Source of the DNA: Paludibacteraceae bacterium
GTDB lineage: Bacteria; Bacteroidota; Bacteroidia; Bacteroidales; Paludibacteraceae
Length of the DNA stretch: 64,000 nucleotides
Assembly: GCA_017503075.1 (NCBI GenBank)
Contig: JAFVTU010000020.1
Location: 62,001 to 126,000, forward strand
Reading direction: 5' to 3'
Both the position numbers and the translations under genes were made by a program. The notes below the pieces were generated by a model, which saw only the letters and a list, made by a program, of their open reading frames with translations, ran no database searches and was not told the origin of the DNA. The stretch's first letter is position 1. Each line of letters opens with the position of its first letter. This document shows positions 23,675 through 32,423 of the stretch, in pieces.

Positions 23675-23992
23675 ATGGAAAAGTTAATAGAATATTTAGT
23701 TAAAGCAAACTTATTGCTGGATAGCAGGACGCGCGAATATGTGGAAGTGGTATCTCACAATAAGGCACTAATGGATGCCTTCTCTATTATGCAACGTCGC
23801 TCGTTTTATTTGAATGTATTGTATCTTGTGCAAAGTGGCAGAATGACGTTTGCGAATATAGAGGATAAGATGGATTGTATCCGCATCTGCCAAGATGGAA
23901 TTAGTAAATGTGATATAGAAATGAACGGTTTGCGCAATCAAGTAATAGGAGATGCTTTGCTCTCGCTTATAACACAACCATATGCGAGGTGA
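23675..23992 (+). CDS. Small helical protein of unknown function
   Basis: A 105-residue protein, mostly helical (LIEYLVKANLLLDSR, QRRSFYLNVLYLV, CIRICQDGISKCDIEM), without signal peptide or membrane segment. I do not recognise the family. It lies between the DUF1016 nuclease and the AAA ATPase, separated from both by 11-base arrays, so it may be part of a defence-type module or a solitary cargo gene. Confidence 0.65.
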   Translation: MEKLIEYLVKANLLLDSRTREYVEVVSHNKALMDAFSIMQRRSFYLNVLYLVQSGRMTFANIEDKMDCIRICQDGISKCDIEMNGLRNQVIGDALLSLITQPYAR

Positions 23993-24004
23993 AATTATAA
24001 AATT

Positions 24005-24048
24005 ACCGACCGATGAGCGGAAGAATACCGAGAGACAAACAAGGCTCG
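24005..24048. repeat. Class B 11-base array before the AAA gene
   Basis: ACCGACCGATG, AGCGGAAGAAT, ACCGAGAGACA and AACAAGGCTCG; CCG/GCG at 24006, 24017 and 24028. Confidence 0.75.
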
Positions 24049-24121
24049 CTTACGGGTGGGGCGGAAAAGGAATAGATTGATATACGAAGTCAAATCATTT
24101 ATTAATAGTAGAGGTAAGGTT

Positions 24122-26416
24122 ATGATAGAAAAAATACACATGCAAGGGATTGCAACATATGATGCCACAGGAGTGGATATTGATACGAACAAGAAGATAA
24201 ATTACATCTTCGGCTACAACGGTAGTGGGAAATCTACTATCGCTAGGTTCTTGTATAACCTTACGTTAACGGGAGAGGAAAAGAGTCCTGATTATGATCG
24301 GTGCAATCAGTCAGGATATGACTCAACTACGCAAACCATATTAGTGTATAATGAAGACTTTCGACAAAAAAATTTCATTGTAAAGGACGAACAGAAGGGT
24401 ATTTTTTCTTTGAATCAAACAAATGCAGAGGTTGATAAACAGATAGACGCTGCTAATGAGGAAAGAAGGGAATTAGTGAATAGTCTTCTTAGAGTAAAAG
24501 GTATAGGTGCAAAGATTATTTCTCAGCAAGAGGTATGGCAAAAGAAAGCAGAAGAGAATGTCTTTGCTCAAAGGCAGACATTCATATCAAACAGACAGGC
24601 GTCGCTTCCATATGGTGGAAGTAAAAAGAATTTCTACCAAGCGATTCGTGAGTTATTGCCACAAGCTGGGTCGGCAAAACCATTACCGACACTTATGGCG
24701 GAGTATCATCGCGTATTTGAAAACATGATACAACAGATTCCCTATACAATCGATATTCAAGCCATACAACAACTCGTTGATAGTGAAACTGGCATATCAG
24801 CACAGTTGAATGAGGTAATAGTTGGGAATAACGATGTAGATATTGCCGCATTGATAGAGCAACTGCATATATCCTCATGGGTAGATGAGGGAAGAGAATA
24901 CATGGCGCAATCAGGCAATAAATGCCCATTTTGTCAACATGAGTTTGATAATAAAGCAGAATTGCAGAGTAAATTTGAGTTGTTTTTCGATGCGACTTAT
25001 GCTGTAAAATTAGAAGAAATACGGGAAAAGTCAGAGGCATACCGGCAAGGATTAGATGAACAGATTGAGGTTTTAAAAAAGATAGTCGCGATTTTTAATC
25101 CTCAAAATGCGATATCTTCTTTAATTACTGACTTAACTCAGTTTAAAGATCGATTTGAGGAAACAATTCGAGAAAAACAAAGTAGACCGAATGAAAGAAA
25201 ATCGATAGGGTCGTTGTCTCAATTTGTAAATCGTTTTTCGGAAATAAAGACGCAAATAGATAACAATAATCAAGATTATAGAGATCTTGCTTCGCTAAAA
25301 AGTCAGTGGATACAAGATGCGCAAATATATATAGCAGCTAATAGTAAGAGTATAATCGAAAAGCAAGATAGAATCAATGAAAAGTGTGCAATGATGGCTG
25401 ACGCGAATAATGTGCGTCAAATTTCGCTTCAATCACGAGTTGACTACCTTACGCAGCGCATAAGCGCGCTTCGTAAGTTGACGGTAAATACAACTGAAGC
25501 GGTTGATAATATACGAAAAATTCTTAAACGTAGTGGGTTTGACGGGTTTGAGATAAAGGAGAAAGCGACTCCTAGTTCGGCTGTTCCTACTTATTATCTA
25601 AAACGTAATGGGGCTACGTCCGCCTCAAACGTGTATAGTACGCTAAGTGAGGGTGAAAAGACATTTATATCATTTCTATATTTCCATCAATTGTGTCTTG
25701 GCACGGACGATTTAACTATTGGTGCATCTAGGAAGAAAATTATTGTGATAGATGATCCGGTGTCGAGTTTGGATAGTAAAGTGCTATTTGTTATAACCAC
25801 TCTGATACATCAGTTAGCTAAGTATAAATACGAGAAAGGGCACCCCAATGCAGAGAAACAGGAATTTGCCAATCCAACTATAGAGCAATTATTTATTTTA
25901 ACTCATAATTATTACTTTTATAAAGAAGTGTCATTTAGTCGTAGACCGATAAACACAAGTGTTAAACATCATGTATTGGAGAAAATTAATAATGTTACTA
26001 ATGTGACATCTTCCGAGAATTGTACTATTAAGAATGATTATACAATGATGTGGGACAATCTCAAAAAATGCAAGGCTTCTGCTAGTTTAGATAAGAGTCA
26101 AAATGTGATGATAGCTAATACGATGCGTCGTGTTATAGATACATATATGGAGTTTACGGGATGCAAACGTGGAGAGGCGACTACTGCCACATGGACCGCA
26201 TTGAATTCATACACAGACGGTTCACCCGAACAGATTGTAGCATCTGCTTTCATATCTTTTGTTAATGATGAAAGTCACGCTGTTACAGTTTTTGATGATA
26301 TGTATTATACTAGCCTAATTAATCAAGAGCCATTGGTAATCTTTACTGTATTTAAATCTCTCTTCGAGAACATAGGTAAAGAACATTATGAGATGATGAT
26401 GAATGAAACATATTAA
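24122..26416 (+). CDS. AAA_13-like ATPase with CxxC hook
   Basis: A 764-residue SMC/Rad50-like ATPase. I start at MIEKIHMQGIATYD (24122), because the longer frame begins in the repeat array. Walker A IFGYNGSGKSTIARF (about 35), coiled-coil segments, CPFCQHEF near 268 (possible zinc hook), a second coiled coil to about 470, signature LSEGEKTFISFLYF (about 510) and Walker B IIVIDDPVSSLDSK (about 542). This architecture is shared by AAA_13 proteins, including the anticodon nucleases PrrC and RloC. I cannot confirm a nuclease triad in the C-terminal 200 residues (it has FVNDESHAVTVFDD). A defence role is likely but inferred. Confidence 0.8.
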   Translation: MIEKIHMQGIATYDATGVDIDTNKKINYIFGYNGSGKSTIARFLYNLTLTGEEKSPDYDRCNQSGYDSTTQTILVYNEDFRQKNFIVKDEQKGIFSLNQTNAEVDKQIDAANEERRELVNSLLRVKGIGAKIISQQEVWQKKAEENVFAQRQTFISNRQASLPYGGSKKNFYQAIRELLPQAGSAKPLPTLMAEYHRVFENMIQQIPYTIDIQAIQQLVDSETGISAQLNEVIVGNNDVDIAALIEQLHISSWVDEGREYMAQSGNKCPFCQHEFDNKAELQSKFELFFDATYAVKLEEIREKSEAYRQGLDEQIEVLKKIVAIFNPQNAISSLITDLTQFKDRFEETIREKQSRPNERKSIGSLSQFVNRFSEIKTQIDNNNQDYRDLASLKSQWIQDAQIYIAANSKSIIEKQDRINEKCAMMADANNVRQISLQSRVDYLTQRISALRKLTVNTTEAVDNIRKILKRSGFDGFEIKEKATPSSAVPTYYLKRNGATSASNVYSTLSEGEKTFISFLYFHQLCLGTDDLTIGASRKKIIVIDDPVSSLDSKVLFVITTLIHQLAKYKYEKGHPNAEKQEFANPTIEQLFILTHNYYFYKEVSFSRRPINTSVKHHVLEKINNVTNVTSSENCTIKNDYTMMWDNLKKCKASASLDKSQNVMIANTMRRVIDTYMEFTGCKRGEATTATWTALNSYTDGSPEQIVASAFISFVNDESHAVTVFDDMYYTSLINQEPLVIFTVFKSLFENIGKEHYEMMMNETY

Positions 26417-26485
26417 AATGGTTTGCGTGATTTTATACAATTGTGAACACTAGAAATTTGGAGGAGATTTTTAGAGATAAAATCC

Positions 26486-26518
26486 TTATCCTCTCGTATC
26501 TGTCCCGTATGTCTCTCG
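26486..26518. repeat. Class B 11-base array after the AAA gene
   Basis: Units TTATCCTCTCG, TATCTGTCCCG and TATGTCTCTCG keep TCG/CCG at 11-base steps. The complement reads ACGAGAGACAT, close to the ACCGAGAGACA unit, so it is inverted relative to the arrays in front of the gene. Confidence 0.65.
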
Positions 26519-26581
26519 TAAGAGTAGTTAATTGTTTAAATATTAAATTATACCTAATAATATAAAGAAAATTATAAATAA

Positions 26582-27631
26582 ATGGATAATACCCCCAAAA
26601 TATTGCTTTTAGATGCCACTCTCCGTGATGGTGGGCAGGGATTAGAGGATGGATATAAAAACCAATTCTACGATTCTCGATTTGGAAGTGAACTTATATC
26701 AGATACAGTTGCAAAATTAGTGTCTAGCGATATTGATATTGTAGAATTGGGTGCTATCGGGCCATCTATCGATGATAGATCTATGTTTTCTATATACCAG
26801 AATATTGAGGATTTGTCGAAGACATTGCCTATAAATAGAAGTCCGAAGCAAATGTACGTAGGCCTATATGTTGGTCCGGATACGGATATTGACCATATCC
26901 CAGACTGGAATCCATCTTTAGTAGAAGGTGTACGTGTCATTTTACGTTATTCGGAACTGAAAAAGTCGATTGATTATTGTGCCGCACTGGCTAAAAAAGG
27001 CTATAAAGTATTTGTTCAGCCTATGTTAACTATGCGGTATACAAACGATGAACTTGATTATATATTAGAGTCGTCCAATGAGATGGGAGCGTACGCTGTC
27101 TATTTTGTTGATAGCTATGGTTATATGACACAAGATGATGTTGATAGGTTGTTTGATTATTATGATCAACATTTGAACTCAGATATTTGTATGGGTTTTC
27201 ACGCTCATAATAATATGAATATGGCGTATTCAAATGTATTGCATTTTATTCAAAAGAACACTCAACGAACACTAATTATAGATTCTTGTATTCAAGGAAT
27301 CGGGCAAGGGGCTGGTAATTTGCAAACAGAACTTATTTTACCTTATTTGAATGAGAAAATAGGCAAGGCATATAACTACGATGCAGTGCTAGAATTATGC
27401 GAAATATATGAGAAACGATTCTTGCACGACAATGAATGGGGCTATTCTATAACACGTTTATTGCCAGCAATTCATCACGCAGCGTATAAATATGGACCGA
27501 TGTTGTATAAACGTTATGGTATGAGTTATCCAGAGATAAATGAGTTCTTAAAATGGATGCCCCAATTGGATAAGCAACGTTACACAGACTCCCGAACGCA
27601 AGAATTGTTAAATGAGTTTAAACAGAGATGA
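26582..27631 (+). CDS. HMGL-like/DmpG-like aldolase
   Basis: A 349-residue TIM-barrel enzyme of the DRE-TIM (HMG-CoA lyase/4-hydroxy-2-oxovalerate aldolase) superfamily. It has LLDATLRDGGQ (metal and catalytic Arg/Asp), YFVDSYGYMTQDDV, and GFHAHNNMNMAYSN (metal His pair), followed by GIGQGAGNLQTELIL. Such enzymes make or cut bonds next to a carbonyl, usually using pyruvate or acetyl units. Its stop overlaps the start of the TPP enzyme by four bases, so the two are coupled; a joint role in attaching a carbon branch to a nucleotide sugar is my inference. Confidence 0.88.
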   Translation: MDNTPKILLLDATLRDGGQGLEDGYKNQFYDSRFGSELISDTVAKLVSSDIDIVELGAIGPSIDDRSMFSIYQNIEDLSKTLPINRSPKQMYVGLYVGPDTDIDHIPDWNPSLVEGVRVILRYSELKKSIDYCAALAKKGYKVFVQPMLTMRYTNDELDYILESSNEMGAYAVYFVDSYGYMTQDDVDRLFDYYDQHLNSDICMGFHAHNNMNMAYSNVLHFIQKNTQRTLIIDSCIQGIGQGAGNLQTELILPYLNEKIGKAYNYDAVLELCEIYEKRFLHDNEWGYSITRLLPAIHHAAYKYGPMLYKRYGMSYPEINEFLKWMPQLDKQRYTDSRTQELLNEFKQR

Positions 27632-29274
27632 CTGTAATAGAATACATAGTCAATTCGTTACAAAAGCATGGTGTAACTGATGTGTTTGGAATCCCTGGGG
27701 GAGTGATTCTGGATTTGTTGTATGCTTTTGATGCAGCTCAACCTCAACTAACACCCCATCTGATGTACCATGAGCAAGATGCCGGATTTGCTGCTTGCGG
27801 ATATGCACAAGCAAATGGTAGGTTGGGTGTCGCATATGCAACAAAGGGTCCTGGATTCACAAACCTTATTACACCAATAGCAGAAGCTTATTATGAATCT
27901 TTACCAGTGCTATTTATCACAGCTCATTCTTCTGATATTGTAGAAGGTATGCGTGCGATGACAGACCAAGAGATGGATACGTGTGCAATGGTAGAGAAAG
28001 TTACGAAATGTGCAATGCGATTGGATAATGCTGAAACATTTGTAGAGGATTATGAAAAAGCTATACGAATGTGCTTGAATGGCAGAAAAGGACCGGTGTT
28101 ATTGGATATATCGACACTCTTGTGGAGACAGGAAATAGAGACTAGCGAGATTCTACAAGAAGAGAATACAATCATGGATGATATAGACTATGCAGAAATA
28201 GCGCGTATTATAAGCGCGGCAAAGCGACCGGTTATTTTAACTGGTGATGGTATTGTACAGGCATCTGCGCTAATTGAATTCAGTACATTGGTATCAAAGA
28301 TGGATATACCGGTTATTTCCAGTCGTGCAACGCATTACTTGTTAGCAAGAGATTTACACTATATGGGATATATAGGTAGTCATGGAATGAGAAGTGCAAA
28401 TTTTGTGTTGGCAAAGGCTGATTTGATAATCGCCATAGGAAATAGGATGCATTACCCTGTCCAATCCAAAACCTACCAAGAAGTGATGAATAATAAGGAG
28501 GTGTTGCGATTCGATATTGATCCTTCTGAATTTAAGAGAAATATACCTAATTCTCAAACTTATATGATAGATGCCAAAGAATTGATGTCGAACATGATAA
28601 ATGAAGCATACAATTACGGTAATCATGCGGAATGGAATAAGGTATGTCACAATATAAAGGAAAAACTTAATAATGTTGATTGTGAAACTCCAATACCAGA
28701 GATATCATCTATACTGCGCTCTGCACCATTGGATAGTGTCATTACGTGCGATGTTGGCAATCTGGAGTTTCTCGTATCACGAGCATCTGTATGGTCTAAT
28801 AGTCAACATAGAATCTGTTATAGCAAAGCTTTTGGCGCATTAGGTAACGCATTGGGAAAAGCAATAGGAGTTTATTATACCACTCGGAAACCTGTCCTTT
28901 GCTTTGTCGGAGATCAAGGATTGCAGATGAATAGTCAGGAACTACAGTATGTTTCTCAGCATCAATTGCCGATAACGATTGTAGTTCTGAATAACGAGAA
29001 GTCAGGCATGATACATGATAGAGAGAAGGCGCGATACGACCACCCTGTTCATACATGCAAGGAGAGTGGCTATGGATGTCCAAATTGGAAAGATATTGCA
29101 TGTGCATATGGTATGTCATATGGTCAATTAACAAGTATTGATTTTACCGTACCAACTATTGTGGAGTTGTGTTATGAGCAAGAACAAATACCGTGCATCC
29201 CTCAAGGTATGGAATGTCAGAATATGTCTCCGCTCTTACATGAAGATATGTATAATCAGATAAATTTGCTATAA
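27628..29274 (+). CDS. TPP-dependent enzyme, acetolactate-synthase type
   Basis: A 548-residue thiamine diphosphate enzyme. The N-terminal part has FGIPGGVILDLLYAF and the activating Glu in MYHEQDAGFAA; the middle domain RPVILTGDGIVQ; the C-terminal cofactor site is CFVGDQGLQMNSQELQ, then NNEKSGM. GDQ stands for the usual GDG, with the metal Asp kept. Relatives such as YerE add an acetyl unit from pyruvate to a CDP-4-ketosugar. With rfbF and rfbG upstream that reaction is plausible here, but acetolactate synthase or sulfopyruvate decarboxylase-type activity cannot be excluded. Confidence 0.88.
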   Translation: MTVIEYIVNSLQKHGVTDVFGIPGGVILDLLYAFDAAQPQLTPHLMYHEQDAGFAACGYAQANGRLGVAYATKGPGFTNLITPIAEAYYESLPVLFITAHSSDIVEGMRAMTDQEMDTCAMVEKVTKCAMRLDNAETFVEDYEKAIRMCLNGRKGPVLLDISTLLWRQEIETSEILQEENTIMDDIDYAEIARIISAAKRPVILTGDGIVQASALIEFSTLVSKMDIPVISSRATHYLLARDLHYMGYIGSHGMRSANFVLAKADLIIAIGNRMHYPVQSKTYQEVMNNKEVLRFDIDPSEFKRNIPNSQTYMIDAKELMSNMINEAYNYGNHAEWNKVCHNIKEKLNNVDCETPIPEISSILRSAPLDSVITCDVGNLEFLVSRASVWSNSQHRICYSKAFGALGNALGKAIGVYYTTRKPVLCFVGDQGLQMNSQELQYVSQHQLPITIVVLNNEKSGMIHDREKARYDHPVHTCKESGYGCPNWKDIACAYGMSYGQLTSIDFTVPTIVELCYEQEQIPCIPQGMECQNMSPLLHEDMYNQINLL

Positions 29275-29279
29275 ATAGT

Positions 29280-30266
29280 ATGTTCAGAGGAAAAACAATT
29301 TTAGTAACAGGTGCATCTGGGCTTATCGGATACAATCTCATTACGAGATTGATGCAAGAGAAAAACGTGTCCATATATGCGGTCGGGCGTAGTGTATCCA
29401 GATTGGAACAGACTTTCGATGAGTTCGCGGGTGCCGACAATTTACATCTTAATGAATATGGAAATGTTATAACGCATTTGGACGAGTTCCCGAAATTTGA
29501 CTATATCTTTCATGCAGCAGGACCAATGGAACCGGAAATTGTGGTTAATAGGCCTGTAGATGTGATAGTTCCTAATATCATCGACTTGCATACTATCTTA
29601 GAATATGCGGTTCGTATGAAACAATGTGGTCATGATTGTAGGGTTCTTATATTTTCTTCAATAACAGTATACCAAAATAACACCGATCAAGATATTTCTG
29701 TTTCTGAGAACGATACAGATTGTGGAGAAGCTTTGGATGAACCGAAGGTGAGTTATTCGGAGTCCAAACGAATGTGCGAAGTATTATCAAAAGCTTACGT
29801 AAAGCAATATGGAATAGATGCTGTAATTGCCCGGTTTAGTACAGTATATGGTCCAACTATGAATATTCCAAATACTGCTTTTTATAATTTCATTCAAAAA
29901 GCGCAAAAGGGCGAGGATATTGTGTTGAATGGAGTAGGATTACCTCGACGTGATAATATTTATGTAGATGATGCTATTAATGGACTATTGACAATAGCAG
30001 AAAAAGGAATAACAGGAGAGGCATATAATATTTCATCCAATCAAGAGTTTGGAAATTTTATAGCAGTGGATGATATTGCCAAAACTATACAGATAGTAGC
30101 AGAAAAGGAGTATGGGAAACATATATCAGTAACAGTGCCATCTTTTGATAAACGACAGCCTGGGTTATTCTTAGATAATTCAAAGTTGAAGAAATTAGGA
30201 TGGAATTTAAAGTATTCGATAATTGATGGTGTCGAATTGACAATGAGATATTTTTCAAAAAAATGA
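29280..30266 (+). CDS. NAD-dependent epimerase/dehydratase or reductase
   Basis: A 328-residue extended SDR. Cofactor loop VTGASGLIGYNLI, then SSITVYQ and the catalytic YSESKRMCE (Tyr, Lys); later PRRDNIYVDDAI is the typical substrate-side motif. It would reduce or epimerise the nucleotide sugar produced by the two enzymes before it. Spacing of five bases and a four-base overlap with the next gene show one transcript. Confidence 0.9.
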   Translation: MFRGKTILVTGASGLIGYNLITRLMQEKNVSIYAVGRSVSRLEQTFDEFAGADNLHLNEYGNVITHLDEFPKFDYIFHAAGPMEPEIVVNRPVDVIVPNIIDLHTILEYAVRMKQCGHDCRVLIFSSITVYQNNTDQDISVSENDTDCGEALDEPKVSYSESKRMCEVLSKAYVKQYGIDAVIARFSTVYGPTMNIPNTAFYNFIQKAQKGEDIVLNGVGLPRRDNIYVDDAINGLLTIAEKGITGEAYNISSNQEFGNFIAVDDIAKTIQIVAEKEYGKHISVTVPSFDKRQPGLFLDNSKLKKLGWNLKYSIIDGVELTMRYFSKK

Positions 30267-31267
30267 GAGAAGAGCAACCTATATTATCCATGTGTATCCC
30301 GACATATAATAGGGCAAATGATTTAAATCACAATCTTACCCTAATAGAGTCTTATTTAGAAAAAGCCGGCTTATTTGATAAGGTCTGTCTTGTTATTAGC
30401 AATAATTGCTCAACAGACGAGACTGATGTCGTTATAAAACACTATGAGGATGAAGGAAAAATATGTATCCATTATTATAAACAAGAGCATAATATTGGCG
30501 CTGGTCCAAATCAAGTATATGCTGTAGAAAAAGCCTCAACTCCTTGGGTAATGCTCCTTGGAGATGATGATTATCTTGAACCATGGTATATCGTAGAGTG
30601 CTTAAAACAAATAGATGAACATCCTAAATTAGGCTGTATTATTCCGAATTATATTGATTATTATCCGGCAACGGGTGAGTATGGACACCTGCGTGAGGAG
30701 AATTGTGAAACCCAATATTACAACGCAGGTTTTGAAACCTGTATGCAAAATGCTTGGCGTGCACACCAGTTATCCGGTTTATGTTTTAGACGCGAGAATG
30801 TAATTGAGGAATTCCGAAAAAGAGGAATGAATAATCTATACCCTCAGATTTTCTTCGTCTCTTATAATGCATTGAGATACGATGTACTTCATTGGGGACA
30901 AAAATGTTTGTGCGTGTCTGGAGTCCCGCAAACGAAGAAAGATTGGGGCTATGGCGATGATGGACTCGTGAATGATATTTTTGACAACTTCAAGCATCTC
31001 GGAGTCTCAAAAAAGCAAAGAGCAGTTCTTGAATCACATTTCTTAAAGGTGGATAAAAGATATTTTTTGGCGACAAAAGATACGAATTTATGTATAGAGA
31101 ATATCTTATCTGGCAAGAATGTTTCTTATTTAGGCCGATATTATATTGCGAAGCAGATATTGCATGAGCAGTGCTATACAGGCAAGCGTTTGCGATTTAT
31201 GTTCTATATGTTAGCACGTGTCGAATTGCTCCGCAAACTCTTAACAGGCAAACCCATTCAATTGTAA
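30263..31267 (+). CDS. Family 2 glycosyltransferase
   Basis: A 334-residue GT-A glycosyltransferase, cytoplasmic face of the membrane. Starts with LSMCIPTYNRANDL; nucleotide-sugar site VISNNCSTDET and metal motif LLGDDDYLEPW. It would add one sugar of the repeat unit, possibly the one made by the preceding genes. No membrane helix. Start overlaps the previous stop. Confidence 0.92.
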   Translation: MREEQPILSMCIPTYNRANDLNHNLTLIESYLEKAGLFDKVCLVISNNCSTDETDVVIKHYEDEGKICIHYYKQEHNIGAGPNQVYAVEKASTPWVMLLGDDDYLEPWYIVECLKQIDEHPKLGCIIPNYIDYYPATGEYGHLREENCETQYYNAGFETCMQNAWRAHQLSGLCFRRENVIEEFRKRGMNNLYPQIFFVSYNALRYDVLHWGQKCLCVSGVPQTKKDWGYGDDGLVNDIFDNFKHLGVSKKQRAVLESHFLKVDKRYFLATKDTNLCIENILSGKNVSYLGRYYIAKQILHEQCYTGKRLRFMFYMLARVELLRKLLTGKPIQL

Positions 31268-31295
31268 AATCTGCTTGAATAATTTTCGAAGAATA

Positions 31296-32363
31296 ATGAA
31301 TAAATTAGAAACGTTAATACAAGAGGGAAAAGAACTCTATGCAGATATTGTCTATGTAGAGCCTCCTGAGAATGTCTTTAGGACATATGATGTGTATGAG
31401 ATTGTAGATAAAGAGCGTTATTTTTTGTGGCTAAATCAGTCCAAAAATCTACTTAATAAGTATTTCCATGAGAATCCATTAACTAATGATTTTGTTGAGT
31501 TATCAAAAAAGATAACTCCGGATACGCATCTTCAAATGGTAGCCATATTAGAGATACTACGAGAAGAATATGAAGAAAAACCAGATGTAAGTGAGGTCCT
31601 TCAAAAATTAGAGCAGTTGGAAGATGCTTATACTCATATCAAGGACAACGAAAGTGGTGGAATGCAGTTTTATGCCATACAGCATTTCCATGAGTGGTAC
31701 GAGTATGCAATAAAAGTGTTCTATAATGCTATTGGCGAAAGCGATCCTGATTTTCAGCATTTTAAATCTGTAGATATTTCGGGGAATAGTTATGTACTAT
31801 CTCACGTGTATGATTTTATTCATGCTAGTTATGTGGTTTTAAAAGAAAAATTAAAGAATCCTCCTAAGTCAACAAAGTCTATTCAGTTTGTGTTGCCTAA
31901 AAATACGAATATACAATATGTTGATAAGAAGAGTATCTTTATAAGCTATTCTCATCAAGATAAGAAATACTTAGAGTGGCTGCAAAAACACCTAAAGGCA
32001 TTTCAGAGACAAAATCGTCAAATTGAAGTATGGGATGATACCAAGATTAAAGCTGGAGACAAGTGGAAAAAAGAAATCGAATCTGCTTTAGAGAAAGCTT
32101 CTGTGGCATTTTTGTTGGTGTCGAAAGATTTTTTGGCTTCGGATTTTGTGATGGATGAAGAAATTCCAAAGTTACTCCAGAAATGTTCAGAGGAAGGAAC
32201 ATTATTTATCCCGATAATATTGACACCTTGTTTGTTTGAAGATTCTCCTTTGGGCGATTTTCAAGCAATCAATACTCCCGATACACCATTGTCTTCCATG
32301 AGCGAAACAGAGGTAGATCAAGTCTTTGTTAATTTCTTGAAGCAGTTGAAAGATATTTTCTGA
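31296..32363 (+). CDS. TIR-domain protein
   Basis: A 355-residue protein with an all-helical N-terminal part (1-200) of unknown family and a C-terminal TIR domain from about 212: KSIFISYSHQDKKYLEWL, IEVWDDTKIKAGDKW, VAFLLVSKDFLASDFVMDEE. The Glu in DEE sits where the NADase glutamate of bacterial TIR proteins lies. Such proteins deplete NAD or make cyclic ADP-ribose signals in phage defence. I start at the ATG at 31296; an upstream TTG is possible. It follows a glycosyltransferase and precedes an ATPase/TOPRIM pair with which it may cooperate. Confidence 0.85.
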   Translation: MNKLETLIQEGKELYADIVYVEPPENVFRTYDVYEIVDKERYFLWLNQSKNLLNKYFHENPLTNDFVELSKKITPDTHLQMVAILEILREEYEEKPDVSEVLQKLEQLEDAYTHIKDNESGGMQFYAIQHFHEWYEYAIKVFYNAIGESDPDFQHFKSVDISGNSYVLSHVYDFIHASYVVLKEKLKNPPKSTKSIQFVLPKNTNIQYVDKKSIFISYSHQDKKYLEWLQKHLKAFQRQNRQIEVWDDTKIKAGDKWKKEIESALEKASVAFLLVSKDFLASDFVMDEEIPKLLQKCSEEGTLFIPIILTPCLFEDSPLGDFQAINTPDTPLSSMSETEVDQVFVNFLKQLKDIF

Positions 32364-32423
32364 GTTCTATGCTTTTAATTAGTTCAATAGAATATGTGCT
32401 TATCTAGTAAATGAAATTATAAA

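Noticed and set aside
22348-24048. CRISPR-like appearance of short direct repeats
   Set aside because: Units are contiguous 11-base repeats without spacers, and no cas gene is nearby.
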